In this document: piece by piece, positions 45,821-58,023 of the stretch
Numbering within the stretch: the first letter of the stretch is position 1
Layout: the number at the start of each line of letters is the position of its first letter
NCBI RefSeq assembly: GCF_009870125.1
Contig: NC_046680.1
Coordinates: 13,721,501-13,785,500 of the forward strand
Direction: 5' to 3'
Origin: Drosophila pseudoobscura
Lineage: Eukaryota > Arthropoda > Insecta > Diptera > Drosophilidae
Length of the DNA: 64,000 nt
Translations under genes and position numbers: made by a program
Notes under the pieces: generated by a model
Databases searched by the model: none
What the model was told of the DNA's origin: nothing
What the model saw: the letters and a program-made list of their open reading frames with translations, nothing else

Positions 45821-48770
45821 GAACGAAAATGCAGCAGAATTGGTATTCTGATATTTTGCTATGAGTTCTTCAAAACATGTTACTTTAATTAGCATCTACT
45901 TTGGAAATATCGATGCACGAATCGTTTGCACAAAAAATTAAACAAGATCTGCCAGATTGACTTGAATAGGGGTAGCTCTTTTGTATACCATTCGAAATAA
46001 AGCAACGAAACCTCTTCTTGCAACGGAAGCGAAAAAAACCAATGTTTTTAAGATAAGACACTATATTTTAGTATTGCTTTTCTACGACCAATTTAATGAA
46101 CATTTACAATCAAACAAACACCTCAGTCTTCGGCTCTAGAAATACTATTCGAATAGATTCCGATTACTCCTATGATATATGCAAGGCACATACCCATTAG
46201 CCTCGCCCTAACTGCCCAATTACAGGCACTTGGAGCAACACCTGTGCCCATCTGTTTATTGTCACTGCACCGTTTACGGAACGACTTTGACAGTTAGACA
46301 CTTGTGAGCCATTTGTGGCGGCGAGTGGCAGTAGCGCATTGCATAAGGCCCGAAAAATGCCACAGAAGCTGCCAGGTTCGGGCAACTGAAGATCAGACCG
46401 TTCTCAGGCTTGTTTAAACAGCTAATTATCAGCCCGTTGGGCATGATTTTGTGTTTTAATTCGATTTCTGTTTGTACCCCTTGTCAATTTAAATTTAAAT
46501 AACTAATTAGCATAGTCGAAAGCCATGCAGTCTGCTGTTGTCGCGATTATCATGCAAAGCACGTTGAGTGGAGCGGCGGCGATAGTGAAATATTGTACCA
46601 GCTACCCAGCTACCACGATATATTTTATTACACATCAATTAATTCGTTCGTTCGTACGTTCTGCTCTGCTGGCGACAGTATCATCGCTCCACACCAGCCA
46701 CAAAGCCCCCTAAGCGGGTTTCGCACAGACCTAAACAAAAAGTGGCTCGCTTTTGCATTGGAAGCCCATGATATTCTTGTTATGTGTGCGATATTTTTAA
46801 AGCGTGACCACATGACGACCGCTGGGCCGGCGAACGGGTTCCAGCTTGGATGCCAGGGCAATTGAACTTCTGTTGTTCTGTTGTTATTCTTGCCTTCGTT
46901 TGGGGGCGTCAAAGCAAATCAAAAACGCCTCTACTGTATTCTAAACAGTTTTTGTTTGCCATTCACGATGTTCAGGTTCAAGTTTTCGGTGATTAATCTG
47001 CCTAAAAGAGATAATTTGGTCAAATCTATTGGCTGGGGGCTCAACATTTGTATGGCAGCAATTATTAATTGATTCAAAGCCTCGCAGAGCATTTCGTTAT
47101 TGTACAGACAAACTGAAATGAAACCTTTTACCAGGTTTATCGGCTTGTCGCTGCAGCGTAAATAATGCATGTACATATTCAGTTTGTGCCGAGGCGGGGA
47201 GGGGGCTAAGCCTGCTAACACGCGCCTCTCAGTTCATCCTGTGGCTCTGGTCTGCTGACCAAATTTTATGCATGGCTTGCCTGAAACAAAAGCCGCCCGT
47301 GACCGCAGGCTCCAACCCTTTTTCGCTGCTAGCGTGGTCTGAGCTTCAGTCGGCTGTATCGGCCTGCAATCTGCCCTCTCCCCCCGCCGCGTCTGTTGCA
47401 TTCAGGCGTGAACATAGCCCAACATAATTCCACTGACGCACGGACATACATATGTGCAGACCATGGGTGCACTTTGCGCAACGCTGAAAGCCGCTGCCAA
47501 TGGTTTTGGCCAAAGGCAGCCTTAACGCCAGCGCTGTTTATGCGGCGGCGGTTACGTTTTACCTGTTTACGCTTCAGAATTTTTATTTCGTATTCGAATG
47601 TTGCATAAATAGAACGCCTCCCGTGTTGCCCGTCCACGTGTAGGGGTGGGTGCCTGCCAGATGTGGTTCCAGTCTCAGCTCCATGGAAATTTATGTTAGA
47701 AGGATAGAAGGATAGGATAGCCACAGCTCTACTCCTGCTCTGTGCAGGACGATTACGATCTATGTGCGTATTTACATTTAATAATAGAAAGGTTACATGT
47801 CCTTTCTGGACATTATCGATGATATGTTCGGCAAGGAGTAGAGGAATATTAAATGTGATTGATGAATGTATTGCCAGCCCATTGATAAGCGATAATCAAA
47901 CTGAAAATTAAGCCACAAGAACTCGACCCCTAATTAAGAGAAGAAAAGTCAAAGACCATAAATGTACTCAAATATTCATATACCCACTAATGCTTGAAAG
48001 GATTCCTTTAGGAAGCTCCGATTGTATGTGTGGTTTTAAACATTCAAGAATAAAATATATTTCAAAAACGGAAAACCTGCATTGCCTTATCTTCCAGTCA
48101 ATTTACAGCCGGAAAGTTTCATCAAAGAACAGCGACAGAAATATGAGATGCCAAATGATAAGCAAAACGGATTATAATTGAAAGTTTCATCAAAGAACAG
48201 CGACTGAAATATGAGATGCCAAATGATAAAGCAAAGGGAATTATAATTGAAAAGTATTTGCCAGCTTCTGCGTCCAGTCCCTGTCCCATACGTTTCTTTG
48301 CGAGTCCCCGTCCAAACTTTATGTGTCATATATTTCAAAAACTTTGCAAGTTTATGATGCGCCCAAATGCTTACCAGTCTGGCCCTGCGTTCTCCCGACA
48401 CCCATGCAAACCTCTAACAGTGGTCCCACAGTGCGTATGGGCAACTCGAATTTCCTCTTCCGGCTCGGCTTTGCATTTAATTGTGAGCCCAGCGCTGCGC
48501 AAGTGCTCTGGCCAGCTGCTTGGATGGCGATGGTGTCTGGCCAACGAATGATGGTACCTCCGAGAGCGCGGACACATGAGAAATGCCGCAAGAGAGTTGA
48601 AATTGTACTCTCTTCGATTGGTCCCTAAGAGAGTGAAGGACAGTGGGCCAACGTGGAAATATGTGTTCTGTTCGGCTTCATGCACGAAACTTCCATCGTG
48701 TCCACTGTGCTGCGCGCTTGGCCTCAATACAGTTGGCTCGCTAACAAGTAACATTTGGCTTACAGCCTGC
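45821..48770. other. uzip-Nplp1 intergenic DNA
   Basis: No coding gene or structural RNA is evident. The region is A+T-rich in its first half. It contains the 68-69 bp tandem duplication listed below. Short frames here show no family features. Confidence 0.5.
48113..48249. repeat. Recent tandem duplication of a 68-69 bp unit
   Basis: Copy 1 at 48113-48180 and copy 2 at 48181-48249 begin AAAGTTTCATCAAAGAACAG and differ by only a few substitutions and small indels. They abut exactly, so this is a young duplication. Confidence 0.85.
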
Positions 48771-48772
48771 TA

Positions 48773-48780
48773 TGACGTCA
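48773..48780. promoter_or_regulatory. Nplp1: CRE palindrome upstream of Nplp1
   Basis: A full TGACGTCA lies about 180 bp before the Nplp1 TATA box. This is the consensus for CREB/ATF bZIP factors, which often control neuropeptide genes. Function is inferred from motif and position only. Confidence 0.4.
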
Positions 48781-48951
48781 TTACCTACATAGGCGCCCAC
48801 GAAACAGGACATTCCACGGCCTGTAACGCCGCCCGCAACCAGCAACCAGCAACAGTTGACGGCTGTTATCCGAGCCCCGCCATGATTCAAAAGCTCCCGA
48901 GAGAGCAGCTGCCCGCGAGAGAGGAGCAGCTTATCCGTGGAGCCGCACGGG

Positions 48952-48959
48952 TATAAAAA
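48952..48959 (+). promoter_or_regulatory. Nplp1: TATA box of Nplp1
   Basis: TATAAAAA lies 34 bp before a GCAGTCG Initiator-like site (A at about 48986). This predicts a 5'UTR of roughly 280 nt before the ATG at 49265. Confidence 0.65.
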
Positions 48960-49264
48960 GTCGAGTGTCCTGGCAAATGGCAAGCAGTCGAGCGAACGAC
49001 TCCGTTGCGAACGCGTCCACAGAAGCTGAGTTACAGAAAAGCCACGCGTTGTCCGTTACCGTTTCCACCAGTTACCAGTTTGAATAAAAGTTCTGCGGTA
49101 CTGAGTACTGAGTCCTGTGCACCTTTCGATTCGAGTGATTCGTGATTTGATTCGTGAGTGAGTCCGTGTTCCGGTACCCCTGCGGTCGTTGCCGCTGATA
49201 GAGAGAAGGAAAACCAATTAATAGAGACTTAGCCGTTGACTTTTTTCGGAGGAGGCCAGACACA

Positions 49265-52200
49265 ATGCAGGCGGTGCACAAAACTGCACACAGCAGCAAA
49301 TGGCTGATACTGTTGCTCTCAATGCTGCTCAATGCCGTAAGTCCTGGGGATTATATTTTCAATTTTCGAATTTTTTCAAATTTTCTGTTTTTGTGTTTTA
49401 TGGACTGGTACAAGCTCTGCTCGCTGCTGGCTGCTCGCTGCTCGCTGCCTTCTCCCAAATTTATATTCGTATTTGTTGACGTGTGTGCGGCGGGGCATGC
49501 GATTCTGGGAAATTGCTTTTTTCGCGTTTGTACGTACCATAGACGTAAATATCTCGTTTCTCTGTTGGTCTTCTTAGCATGATTTGCTTCGAAGTGGAAA
49601 ATGAGATATAATAAAGCTTTGCTGGCCAAAGGACTTATACAATTAGCAAAAGTTATCTCAAACAATACAGATGTTGTGCTTCAAGAGAGGAGTGGAAGGA
49701 GGGAAGGAATGTACGCATTCGAGCTAATAATTCAGTCAAAATATTCAAGAAATCATCCTCTGAGAACATGAGCCAACCATTTCAAAATGAGAGTGTCCAC
49801 TTACCATTAATTAGATTGTCAGAAAATACGAAATTGTCGGCAGCTGCTCGGCTTGAGGCCGGGAGCCAGCAAGAGGACCAAATTGGACTCCATTTTTCAG
49901 GGCACCGTCACTTTGTAGTAATTTATATTTGCCAATGCCACGCCTCCCCCGACATTTGTCTTCTGCAACAGTTGCCATTGCGGTTGCAACCACGTCGTGG
50001 TCAGCACACTTCCGCGGTGGGGCGACAAATGCGGTACAAAAGTGCAATTTTGCAGTCTTTTGTTTTTTATTGCCATATCTGTATGTATATGGAATGCATG
50101 GAGATTTCTATTGTGCGTTGGTGGCATTTGCCGACATTTTCCAGCATTGCTGCCAGGTCCTTGATGGCCGTTCGTCATAGCTGGCTGGCCTGACTGCAAG
50201 CGAAAACTGCACTGACAAATTATTATTCTCTGGCATACGACTTTCTGTCGACCTCACAACTCAAACTATAGTCCAAAAATACTTCACAGTTTCACTGGTT
50301 TACTGGTTTAAACGGTTTAACCCCATTCGAGGGAATGCTGCTTGGAAATGAAGGAAATTGCGGTTGAGTTGCTCGCAAGTTTCTGACTTCTGGCTTCTGG
50401 CTATTCCTGAAACAATGCAGAGAGACAGCTTAAGTGCTTTTGGGATGGACAATTATTGAGCCTATTTGCGGAGAAAGTGGCATAAATACTTCCAATGCTT
50501 TCAAGGAATTTAGGTCTACTTTTAGAAACCCGAATTTACTTTGTCAATGGATATTCAATATGGAATACATAAATTTCTTAATGATAATGCACCACCACGG
50601 AAAGGACAATGACTCAGCCAGCAAATGAAAGGGAAAAGGATACGAGTGAATGAGGCAGTCGTCCTGTTGTGGGAGTGCCTCCTACATGCAGTATGCAAGA
50701 TGCGCGATCTATGACGCATCACATCACCCGTCAACGTCAACCGCGAAAGCGGTACCGTGGAAAAAAGTTCTATAATTAGAACAGGCATCGATTAGTGCTG
50801 CACGCAGCGCATCATCTGCACCGAATCGATAGCAATTAAAACTGATTTCCACCCATCATGCCCATCATTCAAAGGAAACGACATCGACATCGACAGCGGA
50901 AAAATTTCCAAAGTTAATTATTTCAGGCAGGCAAAACGCGCATATCTGATGCGGATGTTCTAATTCGTTTACGCGTTTCTATCCTGAAAAATCAGAGCTC
51001 GGACAGTCCACACATAAAAATTATTTCGCAATGTCTGAAATATTTATAGACACAAATTTATTCAAAGAAGGTTCATCTTTATTTGGGAATCAGAATTATT
51101 AATACAAAGAAATAATGTTCTATGGTAACAGATCCATCTTCCATCATTTGAAAGCCCTCGCGCTTAAATATTTTGCTTTGCTAGACATTTCATCCGATTC
51201 CCTGGAACTCTGCGATTTTACAATGAGAAAAGAGGAACAAAAAAAATACTTTGTGCAAACATCGCATTATGCCAAGCGAAGGCAGGAAAATGTAATGCAA
51301 ATATGTACTTAGACATGTGTATGTTCGAATGCTGGAAGGGAAATCTGGGCAACGCTGAGTCGCAGCGTGGAAAGATATCAATATCCTCTCATGTTTCGAT
51401 TGCCGCGCCAGTTGTGCGTTTACATTTTCATTAAAATGCCAGAGAGTCAAATGGATTTCAACAGGGCACAATGGTAATAAATTGTACCACACCCACGAGG
51501 ATGGGGCGGTGGGGATTGCCGGATGCCGGTTCATTACCTCAGCCCACATTTCGCGCCGGTATGTGCCTGGCTCTTCGCTTTGTCTATTGCCAGAGCCGAA
51601 AAATCATTTGTTGCTTTTACGCTCCAGAAAATATTCGAGAGTAAAACGAAGCACACATTCTGGTTGTTTATAATGGGTCCTTGAGATGGCCTTAAGTTGC
51701 GCGGATGCGTTTCAAATTTCTAGAATCGTCTGAGTGCTGTTTGCCTGCAGATAGGCCCCGACCATGAAAGTTATGTAAACATATTCAAATCTACACCATA
51801 GTTTTGAAGCCTCTTCTCGGCAGTTTGTTTGAGTTTCAGACTGATTCGCACTTTGCTAGCCCCCGAAAAGCGGCACAATGGAGAACTTTATTGATTATTC
51901 CATAAAGTAGTTGACACGGTCAGGGGCTATCAATTCAATCTGTGGTATTTCCATAATCAATGCAAAGGACGCCGATGCGTGGGATGCGTGTCCGTGTATG
52001 GATCCATTGTCAATGCCTGTTTGGGTTTCAGTAATTACTGCCATTGTGTGTGTGTGGATTGTTTCAGCTTTTTCATGCTCATGTAAAGCGATAAAGGGAG
52101 TTCCAAGTGGGTTTCATGGCATCCACGGGCAATTACAGAATGTCGGATGACATTTCAAACCAAATGCCAGCTGGACATTATAATAGATGTAGTGGAAATA

Positions 52201-55200
52201 AATGTACAGGCTTAGAATGGAAATTGAAGGGAAGGAAAAGGAATAAACATGAAAAGCAAAAACTAGGCGGCATAATGTTTTAATCGAAAAGCACTCAAAA
52301 AATTAATTATCTCCTTATATCAAAAAGGGAAATTCCTCAGCAGGAACCCCGTCCTTTTATCCTTCAATGTGAAAAACATTCCCGTAGAATACATAGCTTG
52401 GAACTTCGAACCTTTTTCTCAACTCACCTTTTTCTACAAATTCCAGCAACGCAATGCAGGGCTTGAGGCCTCTCCGCCACGACTCCGACCCTCTGTATTC
52501 CCGGGAAGGCCAGAGGCAGAGCACTTAAGTTTTAATATTGCACACAGTATTTATATAAGTAAAATAAAAGCCAAACGAAACAGCGTCATTAAATGTCCCA
52601 GGAGAGCGGACATGGGGGAGGCTGGCGAATCTGTTTGCCCGGTGGTCTGCGATAATTTGCTTGTGGCTGGACACTGGACAGTGGACAGTGGACACTGGAC
52701 ACTGGCGGTATACGCAGATCAACAGGCAGAAGCCAGCTTAGTGAAAGAGGGGAAAATGGGAGGTCAGCAGCCCTTAGGCTCTATGTTGAGCATCATTAAG
52801 GGCAAATGTCAACAGGACTCCTGGCCAACTTTTCCTCTGGCCATTGCAGTTCGTGCATAATCTTATGCCCAATTAGACGAGCGATGTGGGTTCGAGTTTC
52901 GAATCAATTGTTTGCCGTATCCTTTATTGGCCACGTCCTGTCGGCTTTCCTCTTACTGAGCGCATTGGGCACTTTGATGAAGTTTTCTGCTATTTGCGTA
53001 TTGATTTTCTCCTCTTTGTGCCCCATGTACCAGTTTAATTGGATTTTCATTTAAGCGTCCCCGATTCGCAGATGTAAGGACATTTTGCAGGCTCATTTAC
53101 GATCCAAATCCTTTTTTATTGCGGCCCTGCGGATAAATTAATTAAATATTATCGCGAAATCAGCCCCGAAAGTGTTTTTGGCTGTCAGAGGCAGACATAA
53201 AACTACCAGTAAAGTTGAGTTGACGCTGGGTTTAAAGGCAGGGGAAAGGTAATTTTGAGCATATTTTCAAGAGAGATCCGAAGCTCACAGTTTTAGCTTA
53301 AAGTATGAGGATATTCCGAATATTTCATCTCTAGAAAATGTGCGCAGAATTAGCGAATTCTGAAATGAGGCGGGAAAACTTTGTCAACGGAAAATGTTAC
53401 CCTCCACCCAGTGTCCCGTTTCATTTGTCCTGCCATGAATAAAGGACCTTGGACAGGTAGCACAAGACTGCCGTGCCGCGCAGTGTATCCGCTCAACATC
53501 TAGCGTTTTTGTTCGTTTGTTTAGGAAATGCCAGCCACGCAGTGGCATGGAGACCAGATTCTGAAGGCCCCCATTCAGCGGCATGCACGACAAAAGGCCA
53601 AAATAAATACCAAATATGCGCATTGTCATTATGCGAATTATGGATATTCAAAGGAATATTTATGTACGGCATAATTCATGAATAAACACTTTAATTGCCT
53701 GGGCGTGACCAACAAATTTGCCCAAAATACACGATTTTTAAATGATTTGTTGCTCGCAAATCGGCGACCTCGCCACACTCGAATGATGCCACAATATAAT
53801 ACACATAGTAAATATCTCCGAAGTATATCAAATGCAGTTGACTAAACAAACACCTTCAGGGCATCATATCGAGTGCTAATAAGACATGGGCTCGGGCCTC
53901 CGGTTGCGGGTTCTGTACCAAAAGTACAGCACAGAAGCACACACGCACGAGTGCCCCCAACAGGAGGGGTTGGGGGCTGTCAATTTCTGCTGGTGATTTA
54001 CGAACTGGGGCGCCGCCAGCGAGCACATCCTAGGACACATCCTGTGTGCCCTTGTTCTGCAGCGCCTGGCCCCACTTCCGCCTTCCATTCTGCACGGCGG
54101 TCCAGTTATTAAGTTCGGAAGGAAGCATTGTCTCTTGCTCCACACCCCCGGCCCACAGTTTGAGCGGAAGGCCCACACATGAGCATAAACACACACATAC
54201 TCGTACGCTTAAGATATCCAGTGACTGGGAGTTATCCTTTCACATGAACGACCATTTGCCCAACAAACTGTTTCGACGTGTCTTCGCTTGTCTTGTGTAC
54301 TTGCAAAGAAAAATACGTATTATGAACTTGGCTTAGATGTTCACAGACGCACTCACAGAGGCATACAAACTTTGTGCCCTCCAGATTAGACACTTTCCAC
54401 TTTCCTACTAGATGTGCGGAAAGGCATTAAAGGCAATGTGACAAGCCGATGAGAGGCTTTCGATTGCCTGTTGCTCATTCCCCAATGGCGCCCCAAAGTA
54501 GACAACTAATAAAAGCTTAAGAGATCCTTTTCTTGAAGAGAGAAAAGTAGGTAATTCCGAGAACGTCTCACAGTTCCGATAGAGTCTCGAATTGTGAGCT
54601 GAGAAGTCGCACCATCCACACACGATTTCAAACTCAATTTAGCGCAAATAATTGCTGCGATTAAGTGGAAAACAGTAGACTATGTAATGGACTGCTTTAA
54701 ATCCAAACCGGAAGAAGTGTTTAGCGCGAAAACCATTTGTTGATCTGGGGGATGATGTAAATGTTAAAGTGCCTACTCCTTTTCTCATCAATTCTATGCT
54801 GTTACCTTTAGGCCTTTCAGCCGCGCTCGTTTGCCGTGAGTGCCACTGATGATGTTGCAAATGTGTCGCCCTGCGAGATGGAGTCCATAATAAGTCAATT
54901 GATGAACCCCAGCCCCGAGTATCAGCTACACGTAAGTCACCTGTCCCAGCTCGTATTTGCCTGTGACGTGAAAGGATTTATTTACGCCAGTGCAGAGCAA
55001 CAGCTGCACGGGCTTTGAGTTTAAATTGCTTTTCGCCATCTTCCACCTTTCCGTAGGCCTCCGCCTTGCGTAATCAGCTGAAGAACCTGCTCCGTGAGCG
55101 TCAGCTGGCCGTGGGAGAGGAGCAGCCCCTGGGTGAGTACTCGGACTACATGGAGGAGGACAAGCGCTCAGTGGCTGCCTTGGCCGCACAAGGACTCCTG

Positions 55201-58023
55201 AACGCCCCCAAGAGAAGCCTGGCCACCCTGGCCAAGAACGGACAGCTGCCAACCGCGGAGCCGGGCGAGGATTACGCCGATGCAGACTCCGCTGAGCCGA
55301 GCGAGCAGAAGCGTTACATTGGTAGCCTGGCCAGAGCTGGCGGATTTATGACCTACGGCAAGCGAAATGTAGGAACCCTGGCCCGCGACTTTCAGCTCCC
55401 CATGCCCAATGGCAAACGCAACCTGGCCATGGTGGCGCGTCTTCAGAGTGCCCCCAGTACCCACCGGGAGCAGCCGAAACGGAATGTGGCTGCAGTCGCC
55501 CGCTACAACTCGCAGCAGCACCACAATCAGCGCGCTGGAGCCGAGAAACGGAACTTGGGGGCTCTCAAATCATCGCCGGTGCATGGTGTGCAACAGAAGC
55601 GCGAGGACGAGGAGATGATGCTGCCCGCTGCCGCCCCCGACTATGCCGATCCCATGCAGAGCTATTGGTGGTATCCAAGCTATGCCGGGTACGCCGATCT
55701 CGACTGGAACGATTACCGTCGGGCCGAGAAACGTTTCCTAGGTAAGTGCGCGGCCGTCTTGTGGTATGCCAACAAGGGGCCTGAGTCATGCAGGGTACCT
55801 GCAACTGGTCCAACATTGCAGCTTTTTTTATATTCAGTCTAACCGGAAGACGTATTTCACAGACCGATATCGATATCGACCTCGGATAGCCGGGGATGCC
55901 ACTCCTTTGACTTGTTTTCTCGAATTTTTGTTAATGCAATCAGCACCTTTACCTTGCACCCTAGCTAGCTGCTATCCGGCACCTTATTAGCACAGTTTTT
56001 GTACATACGTTTATATATATTATTCCATAAAAGACACTTCCAAGGATCCCGAGTTGTTCGGCATTGAGCATGGCAATGATGCTGAGCTCAATGACGCTGT
56101 CGCTGTTGCAGCTGCAGATGCGGATGCCGATGCCGAGGAGCCGGACACGGAGCCAGGGAATGAGCAATCGACATCGCCGCAGAAGCGTCACATTGGGGCC
56201 GTGTACCGCTCGGGCTTTCTGCCCAGCTACCGATACCTTCGCAGTACCACTGGAGGCGGTGGCGGGCGCTTTAGTCGATCAGGACGTGACGCCAGGCAAT
56301 TTGTATGAGTAAATGGCGTTCGATGGTTCGATGTCTGGTCCTTAAGTGTATTTTATTTATTTATAATTCATTTCCTTGTCATGAATGTGATTGCATTTGC
56401 ATCTTAATGTTTTTTGGTAACTAGAATGACCTGAGAAACTGGTTGTATTATGTTTCACGAGAAGTTCATAGCACTTGCCTGCCACAGACCCCTCATCTGC
56501 GTTCTATCGCCCGGCTACTGGCTACTGGCTACTAGTTACTGGTAGTGAATGTGTATTGAGTATGATAGACATCGATCGCCTAGTACACGTTGCATCTTAT
56601 AGATTTACTGTCGAAGTTGAAAATTGTTCAAATATTTATTTGTGCTCTTTAAAACAGGAAGAATAAACCCCAAGGAGTGTTTTTCCTACACTTTTCACTT
56701 GATTATGGACTCATTTCCGTTCGCATTTTAACTTATTTCTCGGAAATTCCATTTTCTGCTTCTGACGTCCTTGCCATGGTTTCATTGGGTGTTGAGGATA
56801 ACCGGCTAATTTCCGGCACATTGTCTCGTTGTTGGCTTACGCTTCATCCTCCTTAATTTCGGCAGCCTGCACTTTCAGATGTTTGTCAGATGAAAAGTTT
56901 TCAGTTGCACAAAGCCTGGGCCTTAAGCGCTTTAGTTCGAGTGCTGTCGTTGTTGGTGGAATGAAAATGTAAAAGTTAATATTGCACTGGTTTATGGTAT
57001 TTTCATGGCAACGTTGAAATGTTTACCGCTTGCGCTTCACCGCTTGGGATGGGCATGCCGGAATAAAGCTTCCAAGGAGCAAGGGTATTTTTCAACAGTA
57101 ACAACAATACATTTAAACATCGCGCCCACTTTGCTACTTGGTTTTTATATATATTCCCAAAAGTATGCTACGAATCTCAGCACAATAGACACTAACAATA
57201 GATGGCGCCTGCGTCGCCACCGCCTTTTTTAAAATTTGAAATTTCCCGCCATACCCATCTCTTTTTTTTGTATTCGTTGATCGTAAGAAATCTATTTGAT
57301 CAATTCTGGAGATCGTGATTAGTATTTGTATTCATATTCCTTTTCATTTGTATATAAATTCACTAAAAAACTGTTTTGGTTATTAACTTAATTCAATTAT
57401 TTAAATCTTACTCTTAATTGGCATGCTACGGCTAATTGGCATGACTGACTTCATCATTCACATATCTTTTGCTTAGTTTGTTTCTTTAACTAGATAAGAA
57501 CACATTCTTCGTACCCTTCTTCTTGTAGTGGAGCTTGTATGAGACATGTCTACAATTTTCACATTGAGTGAATTAGTGCACTTTTCTTTATTGTACATCT
57601 GTAGACCTGTGATAGCCGTTCGGTTTAATGGATTATGGGACAAGGGATAAGACTAATTGAAATCTTCGCCCCATGCAGGTCGCGTACTACCCCCAACACG
57701 AGCGACTGCGTCAACCCGCAGCCGTTTGTAAACGCTGTTTCCTACCCAATCAACCGACGATGAATTGGAGCGGTGCTGGCATACGCGGTCGTTTTCCCCA
57801 ACAATTTGAGGGCGAGTCTCCGTCTCCCAGCGCCTTTTCTGCCTACATGCGAAGCATCTCCAGCAACTCGCTGCCCACGGGATCAACGAGGAGCCTCAAG
57901 CGCCCACTTTCTCGCTCTGGTGCTCCCGTGTATCCTCCCTTCCACTCCTGGGGCACTCCGCCGCGCATTACAGCACTGCATCGACGCGAATTTCGACGCA
58001 ACATGGACAATTACGAATACTAA
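49265..58023 (+). CDS. Nplp1: NPLP1 neuropeptide precursor (two predicted isoforms)
   Basis: Coding exons: 49265-49336 (signal peptide, LILLLSMLLNA), 54812-54931, 55057-55741, then alternative 3' ends. Short form: exon 3 spliced to 57679, stop at 57731, total 309 residues and ending GRVLPPTRATAS-type. Long form: exon 3 to 56034-56302 to 57679-58023, 496 residues. Dibasic KR sites release a peptide family: SLATLAKNGQLP, YIGSLARAGGFMTY-GKR (MTYamide-like), NVGTLARDFQLPMPN-GKR (IPNamide-like), NLAMVARLQSAP, NVAAVARYNSQQ and NLGALKSSPVHGVQQ; the GKR endings predict C-terminal amidation. The precursor is secreted by neurons such as the thoracic Tv neurons in Drosophila; the IPNamide has been linked to the receptor guanylate cyclase Gyc76C. 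All intron phases agree. The signal-peptide exon is separated by a 5.5 kb intron. Confidence 0.93.
49337..54811 (+). other. Nplp1: Nplp1 intron 1
   Basis: Begins with GTAAGT and ends at CTTTAG (54811). A second in-frame acceptor (TTTCAG at 54820) would drop three residues. No nested gene is recognisable. A small GGACACT/GGACAGT tandem run lies at about 52670-52704. Confidence 0.7.
56034..56302 (+). CDS. Nplp1: Nplp1 alternative exon encoding an extra peptide
   Basis: The acceptor (CATAAAAG ending at 56033) gives phase 1, matching the exon 3 donor at 55742. The frame starts DTSKDPELFG, passes through an acidic Ala/Asp/Glu stretch to PQKR, then HIGAVYRSGFLPSYRYLRS and a Gly-rich Arg tail. The HIGAVYRSGFLP motif after KR resembles peptides in NPLP1 precursors of other insects, as I recall. 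A donor GTATGAGT at 56303 continues the frame into 57679. If that donor is not used, the frame stops at 56306-56308 (TGA), with an AATAAA at 56662. Confidence 0.7.
56309..57678 (+). other. Nplp1: Nplp1 last intron / possible 3'UTR of a truncated form
   Basis: A+T-rich with no further exon-like frame. It holds an AATAAA at 56662-56667 that could end a transcript stopping in the alternative exon, and a TTTCCCGCC (E2F-like) site near 57242. It ends in the acceptor CCCATGCAG at 57678. Confidence 0.45.
57679..58023 (+). CDS. Nplp1: Nplp1 terminal exon, open in two frames
   Basis: In the phase reached from exon 3 (donor 55742) it encodes 16 residues and stops at 57729-57731. In the phase reached from the alternative exon it reads VAYYPQHERLRQPAAV and continues 114 codons to TAA at 58021-58023, with KR sites (CKRCFLPNQ, SLKRPLSRSG). 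The G+C content is clearly higher than the flanking DNA up to 58023 and falls sharply after it, which supports real coding in the long frame. Confidence 0.75.
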   Translation, partial: VAYYPQHERLRQPAAVCKRCFLPNQPTMNWSGAGIRGRFPQQFEGESPSPSAFSAYMRSISSNSLPTGSTRSLKRPLSRSGAPVYPPFHSWGTPPRITALHRREFRRNMDNYEY

